From contig NZ_KB907213.1 in the NCBI RefSeq assembly GCF_000381885.1, forward strand, positions 222,043 through 286,042: a stretch of DNA of 64,000 nucleotides, given 5' to 3'. The position numbers and the translations under genes are program-made. Shown here piece after piece: positions 27,014 to 37,460 of this stretch (within the stretch, counting starts at the first letter, position 1; every line of letters starts with the position of its first letter). Source of the DNA: Actinomadura atramentaria DSM 43919. GTDB taxonomy: Bacteria > Actinomycetota > Actinomycetes > Streptosporangiales > Streptosporangiaceae. The notes under the pieces were generated by a model. It was not told the origin of the DNA and did not search any database. It saw only the letters and a program-made list of their open reading frames with translations.

Positions 27014-28324
27014 CTATGCATGGATGTCACGTCCGGTGGTCCGCTCTTGCAAGCATCGCGCTCGACCACCGTAGCGATCTCGTACGAGGTTTACAACGTG
27101 TTTGAGGGCGGGACTCATAGCGTCTGCAGATGTAACGTCGAACGAGATGAGTCTTCCCCCTCCTGTATCACATTTCGGAAGCGACAGCGTAGTAACGATC
27201 GCGTGGCCTATGGCTTCAGCAAAAGCGGGCGGAACAGCATTGCCGATCAGCTTGGCGATATCCGACCGGCTGCCCATAAAATTGAACCAGTCTGGAAACG
27301 TCTGAATCCTTGCGCATTCTCGTAGGGTAAGAGGTCGATCATCCAATGGGTGGATGAACTCTCTGGATGCTGCGCTCGTGATTGCCTTAGAAGGTTCGTC
27401 AGCGATCAGACGTCGGAGTCCAGCTGGCGCGCCACCCCGCCGTTCAGTAGGAACTCCGTCCGCGACACGTCTGTTCGCTCGGCGATGGTAACTATTGTGC
27501 CAAAGTTCCGAAGGAAGATCGCGCATAGTCTGGCCCTGTTTTAGGACCGCAACGCGCAACTGATCTCGTGGGCTAAGTCCGGGTTTGAAATGAAGCTGCG
27601 GTTCCCCTGGTGCTACGGGAGAAGGAACTGGCAGATCTTGTATGGCTTCCATAATCGTTCGAGTTAGAGGGAGGTCTTTGCCAACTCGCCAGGCTCCCGG
27701 AGCACCGAACGCACGATGAGTTGGAACCAAGTCGGCGGGAGGCCGACCGAGAGAAGCGATGCATATAACCCTTTTACGGAGCTGGGGAACTCCAAAGTTG
27801 GCTACGTTGATCTTTTGGAGAATGATCTGATAGCCGCTTTCGATGAGAGGATCCAGTAGATCAACGACGAACTCGCCTCTTCCTGTAGTGAAGAACCCTT
27901 CGACATTTTCGAAGATGAAGACGTCGGGCTTTAGTTCCGCTGCGATCTCCGCGAATCTACCAACCAGGGTGTTTCGGTGGTCTATTTTTCTCCTCACTCC
28001 GGCTGAGGAGAACCCTTGACATGGAGGTCCCCCGACCAGGGCCCAGGGGTCGTGACCGACGCCGGAAGCTTTTAGGATCTCTGATGACTCCGCCTCACCG
28101 AGGTCCATGTCAAAAAATGGATGATCGTCAAGGTTGTTTCGGTATGTGTTGGCTGCGGGAGCCCAGTTGTCTGCGCCCAATGCAACCCTAAGACCTGCGG
28201 TTGCCATTCCGAGGGACAGGCCTCCTGCGCCAGCGAAGAGGTCGATCACTTGGGGCGCGTTCCCAGCTACAGGGACGAGCTCCTGCTCCTTGGCATCACG
28301 ACTGCTGAGACCCATGTAATACAT
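27014..28324 (-). CDS. DNA (cytosine-5-)-methyltransferase
   Basis: 436 aa. Conserved motifs in order: I VIDLFAGAGGLSLG; IV GGPPCQGFSSAG (catalytic Cys); VI FENVEG; VIII QKINVANFGVPQLRKRV; and X RDIAKLIGNAVPP in SDIAKLIGNAVPP. The region between VIII and IX is the target-recognition domain. It modifies the host DNA to protect against the restriction enzyme coded just downstream. GC is near 53%, far below its surroundings, indicating recent transfer. No Shine-Dalgarno before ATG 28324; a second ATG is at 28315. Confidence 0.92.
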   Translation of the reverse strand: MYYMGLSSRDAKEQELVPVAGNAPQVIDLFAGAGGLSLGMATAGLRVALGADNWAPAANTYRNNLDDHPFFDMDLGEAESSEILKASGVGHDPWALVGGPPCQGFSSAGVRRKIDHRNTLVGRFAEIAAELKPDVFIFENVEGFFTTGRGEFVVDLLDPLIESGYQIILQKINVANFGVPQLRKRVICIASLGRPPADLVPTHRAFGAPGAWRVGKDLPLTRTIMEAIQDLPVPSPVAPGEPQLHFKPGLSPRDQLRVAVLKQGQTMRDLPSELWHNSYHRRANRRVADGVPTERRGGAPAGLRRLIADEPSKAITSAASREFIHPLDDRPLTLRECARIQTFPDWFNFMGSRSDIAKLIGNAVPPAFAEAIGHAIVTTLSLPKCDTGGGRLISFDVTSADAMSPALKHVVNLVRDRYGGRARCLQERTTGRDIHA

Positions 28325-29210
28325 TGTGGCAGATCAAGGCTATGGTTGACCCTCTTGGACCGTCAGTACCTCCTGGTGCTGCGGCAGCCTAGCCCAGGGT
28401 GACCAACTAGTCACGTATTGTGCCGATTTGTCGCCGTTGCCCACCTTTGCTCGATTTCGTGGTCTCGCCTTCCGTAGGGAAAATGGCGAGCGTTCTAGCG
28501 TCTGGAACATCTCTATGATTTACCTTCAATAGGTAAGTAACTTTTTGAGGCTCGAAAACTTACTGCTCGACTGGTTGTTATGGCGATCTTATGGCCCTTT
28601 CCATTTCTTGAGTGCGGTTGGTGGCGACGATTTTTTTGGCATTGATCGTGAGTCGGTGCGCACGAGCCGTTGCGCACCGAGTGTTGACGTCTCCGCACGA
28701 TGAAGCGTCCTGACCGGCATTTTCGCGCTGATCGACGCCGATCCGGGAATGCCCGCCTGCGACAACGAGGACTTTGAGGCGATCCCATCCGGCGCAATGG
28801 TCGTCGCGGGCGAGGCGGCTGCTCCGCGCGGACGGGATCGAGATGTCGGCATTCGGTCGCCTGGTATGCGCGTAATGTCGTCAGGCAGCTTCTGGCCTCC
28901 GCAATTGATTCCAGTCCGGCCTGACCGAATTGCTCGCGGTGGCGATCGGCCGCGTCAACGCGCTCCACGCCGACACCCGCGACTTAACGCGCTCTTGGTT
29001 CCATCGATGACCGTAGCAATAGCGTGCATTGGGGGTTGGTGCTCGTTCTGATTGTACTGCGAGGGGCGGTTTGTATGGGCTTCTGCTCAGGGGCTCGAGT
29101 TCGCCAGGCGGGAGTGATGTGGAGGTTCTGGTGCGCGTCTCCGCCGAGAGGTGAAAATGATCCCCGATTGCAAAATCGCAGTTCAGAGGCCATTCTTGAT
29201 ATCTAGAATT
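28325..29210. other. Gene-free low-GC spacer with decayed coding fragments
   Basis: No open frame here is convincing. Between about 28720 and 28990 the plus strand shows short coding-like pieces in different frames (FALIDADPGMPA with EAIPSGAMVVAGEAAA, then DGIEMSAFGRL, then LTELLAVAIGRVNALHADTRDL), consistent with a gene broken by frameshifts and stops. The flanks are AT-rich with no recognisable element. Confidence 0.4.
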
Positions 29211-29290
29211 GTGGGCAGGGGCGGGGTCGAACCGCCGACCTTTCGCTTTTCAGGTCACTCAGCGTGACCGCTGTACTGACCTGCGTTACC
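29211..29290 (-). other. tRNA-like 3' half (decayed tRNA or attachment-site candidate)
   Basis: Reading the minus strand, the end of the element forms a perfect T-arm (GGCGG stem, TTCGACC loop, CCGCC) at 29220-29236 followed by CCTGCCC as a 3' acceptor strand. Upstream lie an AGGTC variable-region-like piece and CTGAAAA, which in loop position would give a GAA anticodon. The matching 5' acceptor strand and a good D-arm are missing, so it is not a functional tRNA. It sits at the right edge of the low-GC island, where a recombined tRNA end would be expected. Confidence 0.35.
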
Positions 29291-29668
29291 CCAGCTCACC
29301 GCTGAGCGAGAAGCCCATAAGCGGATGGCGTTCGCCCCAGGGTAGTTGCAGGCCGCCTCGTGGTACTACCCACCGTAAGGGATCTGTCACCCTATCGTGA
29401 GGATGGTGGTGTCGACATTTCTCAGGCGGTGGGTCGGCAACGCAAGCGTTGAAGTTCGCGAAGGGATCGTCCGCAACCACCTTTGGCGTTGCGCAACCGC
29501 TGCTGGGCGTGCTGTGGGGCGCCGTCAAGTCGTTCACTGGGGTGGGCCGACTCCGGCCTGATGGTGTGAACGGGTGCTCGGTGACGAATGGTCGCGGTAG
29601 AGCTACTGGCCGAGGTTGTCGGCTGCTCGCCGTGAGCGGGTGAGCGTTTCCGCGGTGGAGGTCACGGG
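29291..29668. other. Intergenic region upstream of cas3
   Basis: About 380 bases with no supported gene. It presumably contains the promoter of the cas operon. GC rises through it from island-like to chromosome-like values. Small open frames on both strands have no domain or ribosome site. Confidence 0.4.
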
Positions 29669-31864
29669 GTGGGTTCGGAAGAGATTCACGCGCACAGTGC
29701 GAACGGGCTGGGGCATTGCCACGACCTGGCGGACCATCTGCGGGGGACGGCGGCTCGGGCGGGGTGTTTCGCGGAGTTGTTCGGTGCGCGCGAGGTCGCC
29801 GAGTTTCTCGGGCTCGTCCATGACGTGGGGAAGGCGTCGTGCGCGTGGCAGGACGGGTTGCGTCTTGCTGGCGCCAGTGGTGGCCGGGTCGGTATCGATC
29901 ACAAGCACGCTGGCACGTGGCTGGCCTCGAAGCGGGGGCTCGACGTGTTGGCCGCCGTCGTGTTCGGGCATCATGGCGGGCTGCCATCGTTGCCCGATCT
30001 CAAGACCGCGGTGCGCCGGGCGGGTGGGCGCGAGCGTGCGGTGGTGGAGGAGGCCGTCGCGCGCGCCGTCGCGCTGGTTCCCGAGATCGCGTCGTCCTCG
30101 CCGTCGCTGCCGGCTTGGTTCGCGGAAGCGCCGGCGGTGGAACGGGAACTTCTCATCCGGATGGTCTTCAGCGCGGTCGTGGACGGCGACTTCCTCGACA
30201 CCGAGGAGCATTTCAACGACGGCAAGGCGCGGGCTGAGCATCCCGTCCTCGCCGCCGACCTCGCGCAGCGCTTCGAGGAGGGGCGGTCGCGGCTGCTCGC
30301 GGGCAACGCGCCGTCGCCCGTCGACGCGATCCGCCGGGACGTCTACGAACAGGCGCTCGCCGCCGCATCGGGGGACCGGGGCATCTACCGGTTCCCCGCG
30401 CCGACGGGAGCAGGCAAGACGCTGGCGGCGGGTGGTTTCGCGTTGCGGCACGCCCGTGTCCACGGGCTGCGCCGGGTGATCGTCGCGGTCCCGTTCCTGT
30501 CGATCACCGACCAGAACGCGGACGTGTACCGCCGCGTCCTCGAACGCAAGGGCGAGGACCCGGTCGTCCTGGAGCACCACAGCGGCGTGGACCTCGACGA
30601 GGGGGAGCGCAGCCCGGTCGGGCCCTGGCGCAAACTCGCCGCCGAGAACTGGGACGCGCCGTTCGTGGTCACCACGACCGTCCGGCTGTTCGAGTCGTTG
30701 TTCGACCGCCGTCCGTCGGCGATGCGGCGCCTGCACCGGCTCGCCGGGTCGGTGATCGTCCTGGACGAGGTGCAGGCGCTGCCGGACCCGATGCTCATCC
30801 CCATCCTGTCGGCGCTGCGCACCCTGACCGAGCGGTTCGGCGCGTCCGTGCTGCTCGCCTCGGCGACGCAGCCCTCCTTCTGGCGGCTCAGCGCGTTCAA
30901 GGGCCTGCCCGCGCGCGACGTGATCGCCAAACCGGAGCGGCTCTACACCTCGCTGCGGCGGGTCACCTACGAGTGGCGGGTCGACCCGGCGCCGACCATC
31001 GAGGAGATCGCCGCCGACGTCGCGGACGAGCGGCAGGTGCTCTGCGTCGTCAACACCACGCGCGTCGCGCAGGACCTCCACAAACTCGTCGCGGCCGAGC
31101 GCCCCGAAGAGCTTGGCCCGGTCTTCCACCTCTCGACGCGGATGGTCGCCGCGCACCGCCGCGCGGTCCTGGCGGACATCCGCCGACGGCTCGCGGACGG
31201 CGAGCCGATCGCGGTGATCTCAACGCAGCTCGTCGAAGCCGGGGTCGACCTGGACTTCCCCGTCGTCTACCGCGCGAAGGCCCCGGCCGACTCGCTCCAA
31301 CAGGCAGCCGGACGCTCGAACCGCAGCGGCCGCCTGGCCCTCGGGCGGGTGGTCGTCTTCCAGATCGACGGCGACGAGAGCGAGGCCACCGTCTACGGCG
31401 GAGCCGCGTTCGCCAGCGCGTCCCACATCGGCGAGAACCGCGCCGACCCCGACGACCTGGACGCGCTCGACCGCTACTACGCCGACCGCTACAACCTGAA
31501 GGACGTCGAGGCGGCCGGCGCGGAGATCCAGAAGTACCGGGAGAAGTTCGACTTCCCGGAGGTCGCGGCCAAATTCCGCATGATCGACGAGTACACGGTC
31601 CCGGTCGTCGTGCCGTGGGGCGACGAGGCCGAGGCGGCCCGCTGCCGGGACGCCGTGTACGACATCCGCCGAGGCGTCCCGTACGCGGGCGCGCTGCTGC
31701 GCGAACTGCGGCCGTACATGGCGGCGATCCCGCGCCACCTCGCCCGCGAGGCCCTGAAAGAAGGACTCGCAGAACCGGTCATCGGCGACATGGTCCACTG
31801 GATCGGCGACTACCACCACGAACGCGGCATCGAGTTCGCCGACACGCAGAACTACATTTTTTGA
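29669..31864 (+). CDS. cas3: CRISPR-associated helicase/nuclease Cas3, type I-C
   Basis: 731 aa HD-helicase fusion. The HD nuclease domain (residues ~8-200) shows GHCHDLADHL, GLVHDVGKAS (H51, D52), a KHAGTWLA and FGHHGG metal ligand. The helicase begins near 240 with FPAPTGAGKT (Walker A), then VIVLDEVQAL (DEVQ box II), SATQPS (motif III), and STQLVEAGVDLDFP and QAAGRSNRSG (motifs V and VI). It is recruited by Cascade to unwind and shred target DNA. GTG start has GGAGGT seven bases upstream. First gene of a complete I-C operon. Confidence 0.95.
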   Translation: MGSEEIHAHSANGLGHCHDLADHLRGTAARAGCFAELFGAREVAEFLGLVHDVGKASCAWQDGLRLAGASGGRVGIDHKHAGTWLASKRGLDVLAAVVFGHHGGLPSLPDLKTAVRRAGGRERAVVEEAVARAVALVPEIASSSPSLPAWFAEAPAVERELLIRMVFSAVVDGDFLDTEEHFNDGKARAEHPVLAADLAQRFEEGRSRLLAGNAPSPVDAIRRDVYEQALAAASGDRGIYRFPAPTGAGKTLAAGGFALRHARVHGLRRVIVAVPFLSITDQNADVYRRVLERKGEDPVVLEHHSGVDLDEGERSPVGPWRKLAAENWDAPFVVTTTVRLFESLFDRRPSAMRRLHRLAGSVIVLDEVQALPDPMLIPILSALRTLTERFGASVLLASATQPSFWRLSAFKGLPARDVIAKPERLYTSLRRVTYEWRVDPAPTIEEIAADVADERQVLCVVNTTRVAQDLHKLVAAERPEELGPVFHLSTRMVAAHRRAVLADIRRRLADGEPIAVISTQLVEAGVDLDFPVVYRAKAPADSLQQAAGRSNRSGRLALGRVVVFQIDGDESEATVYGGAAFASASHIGENRADPDDLDALDRYYADRYNLKDVEAAGAEIQKYREKFDFPEVAAKFRMIDEYTVPVVVPWGDEAEAARCRDAVYDIRRGVPYAGALLRELRPYMAAIPRHLAREALKEGLAEPVIGDMVHWIGDYHHERGIEFADTQNYIF

Positions 31865-32060
31865 TTCCCGCGCGCAGGCCGGTGGGGCAAATGGATGCTA
31901 TTTACTATTTGTCCAGTTGTGCTGCGCGAAATATGCCCCAGGTGAGTGGTCCGCTGCAACCGAAAGTCCCGATCTGGCCACCACCGATTTCGGGGCGTCG
32001 AAATGTCGGGGGGCCTGAGTAGCGTCCGTCGCGTCCGCTGTGGACGGGAGGGAAGTGATC

Positions 32061-32747
32061 GTGAGATCTCATGCGGGCGGCCGTCATCCGCTGCCGCCGC
32101 TGGTCGTGGAGGTGGGCGGGCCGCTGGCCTGTTTTACGCGGCCCGAATATAAGACGGAACGTCTGAGTTATTCCGTTATGACGCCTTCGGTGGCGCGGGG
32201 AATCCTGGAATCGATCTTCTGGAAGCCGGAGTTCTCCTACCGGGTCGAGCGGATCGACGTGCTGTCGGAGATCCGGTGGGCGTCGATCCGGCGCAACGAG
32301 GTCGAGTCGATGCTGACGGTCGACTGGGTGCGTAAGGCGATGGTGGACCGCACCGTCCGCTACGACGTCGAGGACGACCGGGACCAGCGGAACATGGTGT
32401 GCCTGCGGGACGTCCACTACCGCGTCCACGCGCAGGTCGAGTTGCGTCCGCACGCCGACGAGCCGGTCGACAAGTACCGCGCGATGTTCCGGCGGCGGGT
32501 CGACCGCGGGGCCTCGTACACGCATCCGTTCCTCGGCACGCGCGAGTTCTCGGTGTCCTTCTTCGGGAAGGCGACCGACCGCCCGCCGATCCAGCGCTCG
32601 GAGGATCTGGGCGTGATGCTGCACGGCATCGAGTACGGCGAGCGCGGCGAGACCTACACCTGGTTCGAGGCCAAGTTGGAGAACGGCGTGCTGGAGGTCC
32701 CCAAGGAGGGGTGCCGGCTGACGTCCGAGGCCGGGACGCGGAGGTAG
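32061..32747 (+). CDS. cas5c: Cascade subunit Cas5c (pre-crRNA endonuclease)
   Basis: About 228 aa. The N-terminal RAMP strand is VVEVGGPLACFTRPEYKTERLSYSVMTPS-like, the hallmark of Cas5d/Cas5c, and RYDVEDDRDQRNMVCLRDVHYRVHAQVEL follows. In type I-C, Cas5 replaces Cas6: it cleaves pre-crRNA and stays on the 5' handle. The GTG at 32061 is eight bases after a GGGAGG ribosome site; GTG 32055 and ATG 32040 are alternatives. It lies about 190 bases after cas3, leaving room for an internal promoter, and is followed within three bases by cas8c. Confidence 0.93.
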   Translation: MRSHAGGRHPLPPLVVEVGGPLACFTRPEYKTERLSYSVMTPSVARGILESIFWKPEFSYRVERIDVLSEIRWASIRRNEVESMLTVDWVRKAMVDRTVRYDVEDDRDQRNMVCLRDVHYRVHAQVELRPHADEPVDKYRAMFRRRVDRGASYTHPFLGTREFSVSFFGKATDRPPIQRSEDLGVMLHGIEYGERGETYTWFEAKLENGVLEVPKEGCRLTSEAGTRR

Positions 32748-32749
32748 CC

Positions 32750-34489
32750 GTGCTGCTGAAGCACCTCGCGGACCATGCCGCGCAGCGCCCGGACCTTCCG
32801 CCGCCCTACTACCGGATGCGCCCTGTTCCGTGGGCTCTGCAACTCGACCGTTCGGGGAACCCCACGGCCGACGGGTTGGCGTCGCTCAAGGACTCCGCGC
32901 ATCACCCGTCGGGCCGCCCGATGCCGGCTCCATACGTGTACCGGTCAGGGAGGAAGCCGCCGCCGACGCTCCTGGTGGACACGCTCCAGTTCGTGTTCGC
33001 GATGCCGAAGGATGAGTCGGACAAGGAGCTGGAGGAGGCGAACCGCCGCAACGACGCCTACATCGAGCTTCTCCAGCGGTGGCGTGACAGCGCGGACGGC
33101 GACTGGCGCGCCGACGCGGTGCTGTCGTTCTTCCTCAACGAGAAGCACCTGAACGTCAAGCTGCCCGAGGACGCGAAGCCGTCGGACACGGTGGCCATCC
33201 GCATCTCGGGCGAGGACGGCTACGTCCACATGCTCGGAAGCGCCAAGGAGTGCTGGGCCGACGTCGTCCGGGAGCGCAAGAGCGCGGGCGGCACCAGGGG
33301 CGTCTGCCTGTCCTGCGGGAAGGACGGCGACCTGCTCGACACGATCCCCGAGCCGATCAAGGGCGGGGCGATCCCGTCGTCGAGCGGACGCACCCGGGAC
33401 GCGCAGCTCGTCTCGATCAACAAGCCCGCGCAGGGGCGCGGCGGCGTCATCCAGCTCGGCAACACCCCGATCTGCGGCCGGTGCGGCGGCCAGGCGATGT
33501 CCGTCCTCAACGTCCTGCTCGCGGACCCCGACCACCGGTTCCGGGGCAGCGACGCCGTGACCGTCTGGTGGCTGCGTGAGGAGCAGGAACTGCCGCTCGT
33601 CCCGGCGCTCGACAGCGTCGACGCCGCCGACGTGAAGGCCATCTACGACGCCGCGGACAAGGCGAACGAAGATGCGGACCCCGACGGCCCGAACACCTTC
33701 TACGCCGTGACGCTCGCGGCCAACCAGAGCCGCGCCGTGCTGAAGGACTGGGTCGACGTCCCGCTGCCCGAGGCGCTGACGGCGGTGACGGCGTGGTTCG
33801 ACCAGCACCGCCTGCTCGACGGTTGGAAGGGCGAGAAGCGCGTCCTTCCGCTGTGGCAGCTCGCCCGCGCGTGCGGCCGGTGGCACAAGGAGAAGAAGCA
33901 GTACATCGACGGATCGGCGCCCAAGGCCGCCCAGTCGGCGCTGCTCCGCTCGGCGCTCACCCGCGTGCCCGTTCCGGTCTGGGTCCTCCCGCACCTGCTG
34001 CAGCGCATCCGGGCCGACGCCCGCGTCGATTTGCCGAGAGCGGCGCTGCTGCAGCTCATTCTGTTCCGTCCTCCGTTCGAGGAGACCGACATGACTATCG
34101 AAGACGACGCCGCCGTGGTCTGGGGCCGCGCCTTCGCCGTCCTGGAGTCGATCCAGCGCAAGGCGATCCCCGACGTCAACACCACGATCGGCGACCGCTA
34201 CCTCAACAACGCCATGACGCGCCCGCAGGCGACGCTCTCCCGCCTCTTCCCTCTGGCCAAGAGCCATCTCGGGAAGCTGAAGCGGAGCGCGAAGCCGTCG
34301 GACAAGACCGCGGGCTACGCCCTGGAATCCAAGCTCAAGGGCCTCCTCGCGCGGTTCCCGGACGGCGGCCCGCCCGAACGCTTCGACCTTCGCGACCAGG
34401 CCGCCTTCGTCGTCGGCTACAGCCGCCAGGGCAACGAGGACACCGCCGAAGCCCGCGCCCGCGCCGCCGCCCGGCAGACCAACGACTGA
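32750..34489 (+). CDS. cas8c: Cascade large subunit Cas8c (Csd1)
   Basis: 579 aa, opening VLLKHLADHAAQRPDLPPPYY, the standard Csd1 N-terminus. A zinc-finger-like pair CLSCGKDGD ... CGRCGG lies near residues 188-245; the C-terminal half is helical with RYLNNAMTRPQATLSRLFPLAKSHLGKL, conserved in Csd1. It recognises the PAM and opens the target within the I-C Cascade. GTG 32750 overlaps the region of cas5c's stop with GGAGG at 32740-32744. Confidence 0.95.
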   Translation: MLLKHLADHAAQRPDLPPPYYRMRPVPWALQLDRSGNPTADGLASLKDSAHHPSGRPMPAPYVYRSGRKPPPTLLVDTLQFVFAMPKDESDKELEEANRRNDAYIELLQRWRDSADGDWRADAVLSFFLNEKHLNVKLPEDAKPSDTVAIRISGEDGYVHMLGSAKECWADVVRERKSAGGTRGVCLSCGKDGDLLDTIPEPIKGGAIPSSSGRTRDAQLVSINKPAQGRGGVIQLGNTPICGRCGGQAMSVLNVLLADPDHRFRGSDAVTVWWLREEQELPLVPALDSVDAADVKAIYDAADKANEDADPDGPNTFYAVTLAANQSRAVLKDWVDVPLPEALTAVTAWFDQHRLLDGWKGEKRVLPLWQLARACGRWHKEKKQYIDGSAPKAAQSALLRSALTRVPVPVWVLPHLLQRIRADARVDLPRAALLQLILFRPPFEETDMTIEDDAAVVWGRAFAVLESIQRKAIPDVNTTIGDRYLNNAMTRPQATLSRLFPLAKSHLGKLKRSAKPSDKTAGYALESKLKGLLARFPDGGPPERFDLRDQAAFVVGYSRQGNEDTAEARARAAARQTND

Positions 34490-34508
34490 CGTGGAAGGAC
34501 CCCGCACC

Positions 34509-35378
34509 ATGACGACCGCTCCGCACCTCGACCCCACCCGCAAGCAGGACTTCGTGCTGGTCTTCGACGTCCGCGACGGCAACCCCAACGGCGACCCCGA
34601 CGCGGGCGGCCTGCCCAGGACCGACCCGGAGACGGGCGAGGGCCTGGTCTCCGACGTCGCCGTCAAGCGCAAGATCCGCAACATGATCGCGCTCCTGAAG
34701 GAGGGCGAGCCCGGCTACGACATCTACGTCGAGGCCGGCGTCTCCCTCAACTCCCAGCACGAGCGCGCCTACACCGCCCTGGGGCTCGACGCCAAGAAGA
34801 AGGACTCCGTCGAGGCGGCCCAGCGGTGGATGTGCGAGACGTTCTTCGACGTCCGGATGTTCGGCGCCGTCATGTCCACCGGCACGCAGCGCGCCGGCCG
34901 GGTGCAGGGGCCGCTCCAGCTCACCTTCGCCCGCACCGTCGACCCGGTCTTCCCCGTCGAGCACGGCATCACCCGCGTCACCCAGACCAAGACCGAGCAC
35001 ATCGACAAGGGCGAGACCACCGAGATGGGCAACAAGCGCATGATCCCGTACGGCCTGTACGTCGGGTACGGGCACTTCAGCGCGCCGCTCGCCAGGAAGA
35101 CCGGCGTCACCTCCGGCGACCTCGCCGCGCTGTGGCGCGCGATGGAGCTGATGTTCGAGCACGACCGCGCGTCCAGCCGCGGCGAGATGGCGCTGCGGGG
35201 GCTGCACGTCTTCACGCACGGCGACGCGTTCGGGAACGCGCCCGCGCACCGCCTGTTCGACCTGCTGTCGATCACGTCGCAGGTCGGGGGACCGGCGCGC
35301 GACTTCACCGACTACACCGTCAAGCTCGACGACTCGGGACTCCCCGACGGCGTCACCTACACCCCGGTCGTCGGCTGA
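34509..35378 (+). CDS. cas7: Cascade backbone subunit Cas7 (Csd2), type I-C
   Basis: 289 aa. Signature DVRDGNPNGDPDAGG then VSDVAVKRKIRNMI near the N-terminus, NSQHERAYTALG, and FDVRMFGAVMSTG, all diagnostic for Csd2/Cas7c; it polymerises along crRNA in Cascade. ATG 34509 is preceded by GGAAGGA; a GTG at 34491 is in frame but lies over that ribosome site. The stop is five bases before cas4. Confidence 0.95.
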   Translation: MTTAPHLDPTRKQDFVLVFDVRDGNPNGDPDAGGLPRTDPETGEGLVSDVAVKRKIRNMIALLKEGEPGYDIYVEAGVSLNSQHERAYTALGLDAKKKDSVEAAQRWMCETFFDVRMFGAVMSTGTQRAGRVQGPLQLTFARTVDPVFPVEHGITRVTQTKTEHIDKGETTEMGNKRMIPYGLYVGYGHFSAPLARKTGVTSGDLAALWRAMELMFEHDRASSRGEMALRGLHVFTHGDAFGNAPAHRLFDLLSITSQVGGPARDFTDYTVKLDDSGLPDGVTYTPVVG

Positions 35379-35383
35379 CGGAC

Positions 35384-36014
35384 ATGTCCGAACCGATCCA
35401 GGTCTCACTGTCCGCGCTGGAGCACTACGACTACTGCCCGCGCCAGGCGGGGCTCATCCTGCTGGAGGAGAGCTACGCCGACGACGCCAGTACCGTCCGC
35501 GGGAACCTCCTGCACCAGCGCGTCCACGAGCCCGGGGACGAGTCCAGGCCGGGGGTGCGCACGCTGCGCGCGCTCCCGGTCTGGCACGACCGTCTCGGCC
35601 TGACGGGGGTCTGCGACGTCGTCGAACTCCGCGACGACGGAGCGGTCGTCCCCGTGGAGCACAAGGCCGGGCCGTACGTCAGCGGCGGGCCCGCCGACGT
35701 CCAGGTCGCCGCGCAGGCGATCTGCCTGGAAGAACGCTTCAAGACGCCCGTCCCCCTCGGCTACATCTACTCCGGCGCGGACCGCAAACGGCACCCCGTG
35801 GCCGTCGACGAGGCGCTGCGGCGACGGGTCGTCGACCTCAGCCGCGCGGTCCGCGCCGTACTCGCCGACACGGTGCTTCCCGCGCCGGTCGCCGACAAGA
35901 GATGCCGCCGCTGCTCGATGAACGAACTCTGCATGCCGAAGCTGCTCGCGAACCAGAAGCGCTACCGAGATGAACTCGATCGTCTATTCCAACCAGCAGA
36001 TGAAAGTCCCGGGG

Positions 36015-36022
<8 letters not shown>
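35384..36022 (+). CDS. cas4: CRISPR adaptation nuclease Cas4
   Basis: 212 aa RecB-like nuclease with an iron-sulphur cluster. Cysteine pattern: YCPRQ near residue 18 and CRRCSMNELC near 180-190. Nuclease motifs: TGVCDVVEL (Asp) and PVEHKAGP (E-H-K). With Cas1-Cas2 it trims prespacers and selects PAM. Overlaps cas1 by eight bases. Confidence 0.93.
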
Positions 36023-37330
<1,308 letters not shown>

Positions 37331-37460
37331 CTCGGAACCCCCAGTGCCCACCGAATCGCCGGGGGGTTCCGAAGAACGTATCGACATCTTCATGGCAATT
37401 GTCCGCTTCACCCGCGAACCCCTTTGGGCACCGAGGGTAATCGTCGCAGGTCAACTGCGG
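37331..37460 (+). promoter_or_regulatory. CRISPR leader of array 1
   Basis: 130 bases between cas2 and the first repeat, less GC-rich than the array, with a short A/T cluster (CATGGCAATTG). The intact repeats are at this end and the decayed ones at the far end, so this is the leader side and probably contains the pre-crRNA promoter and integration signals. Confidence 0.6.

Noticed and set aside
29205..29400. A protein starting MWAGAGSNRRPFAFQ on the plus strand
   Set aside because: This peptide is the typical false translation across a tRNA-like element, without a ribosome site.
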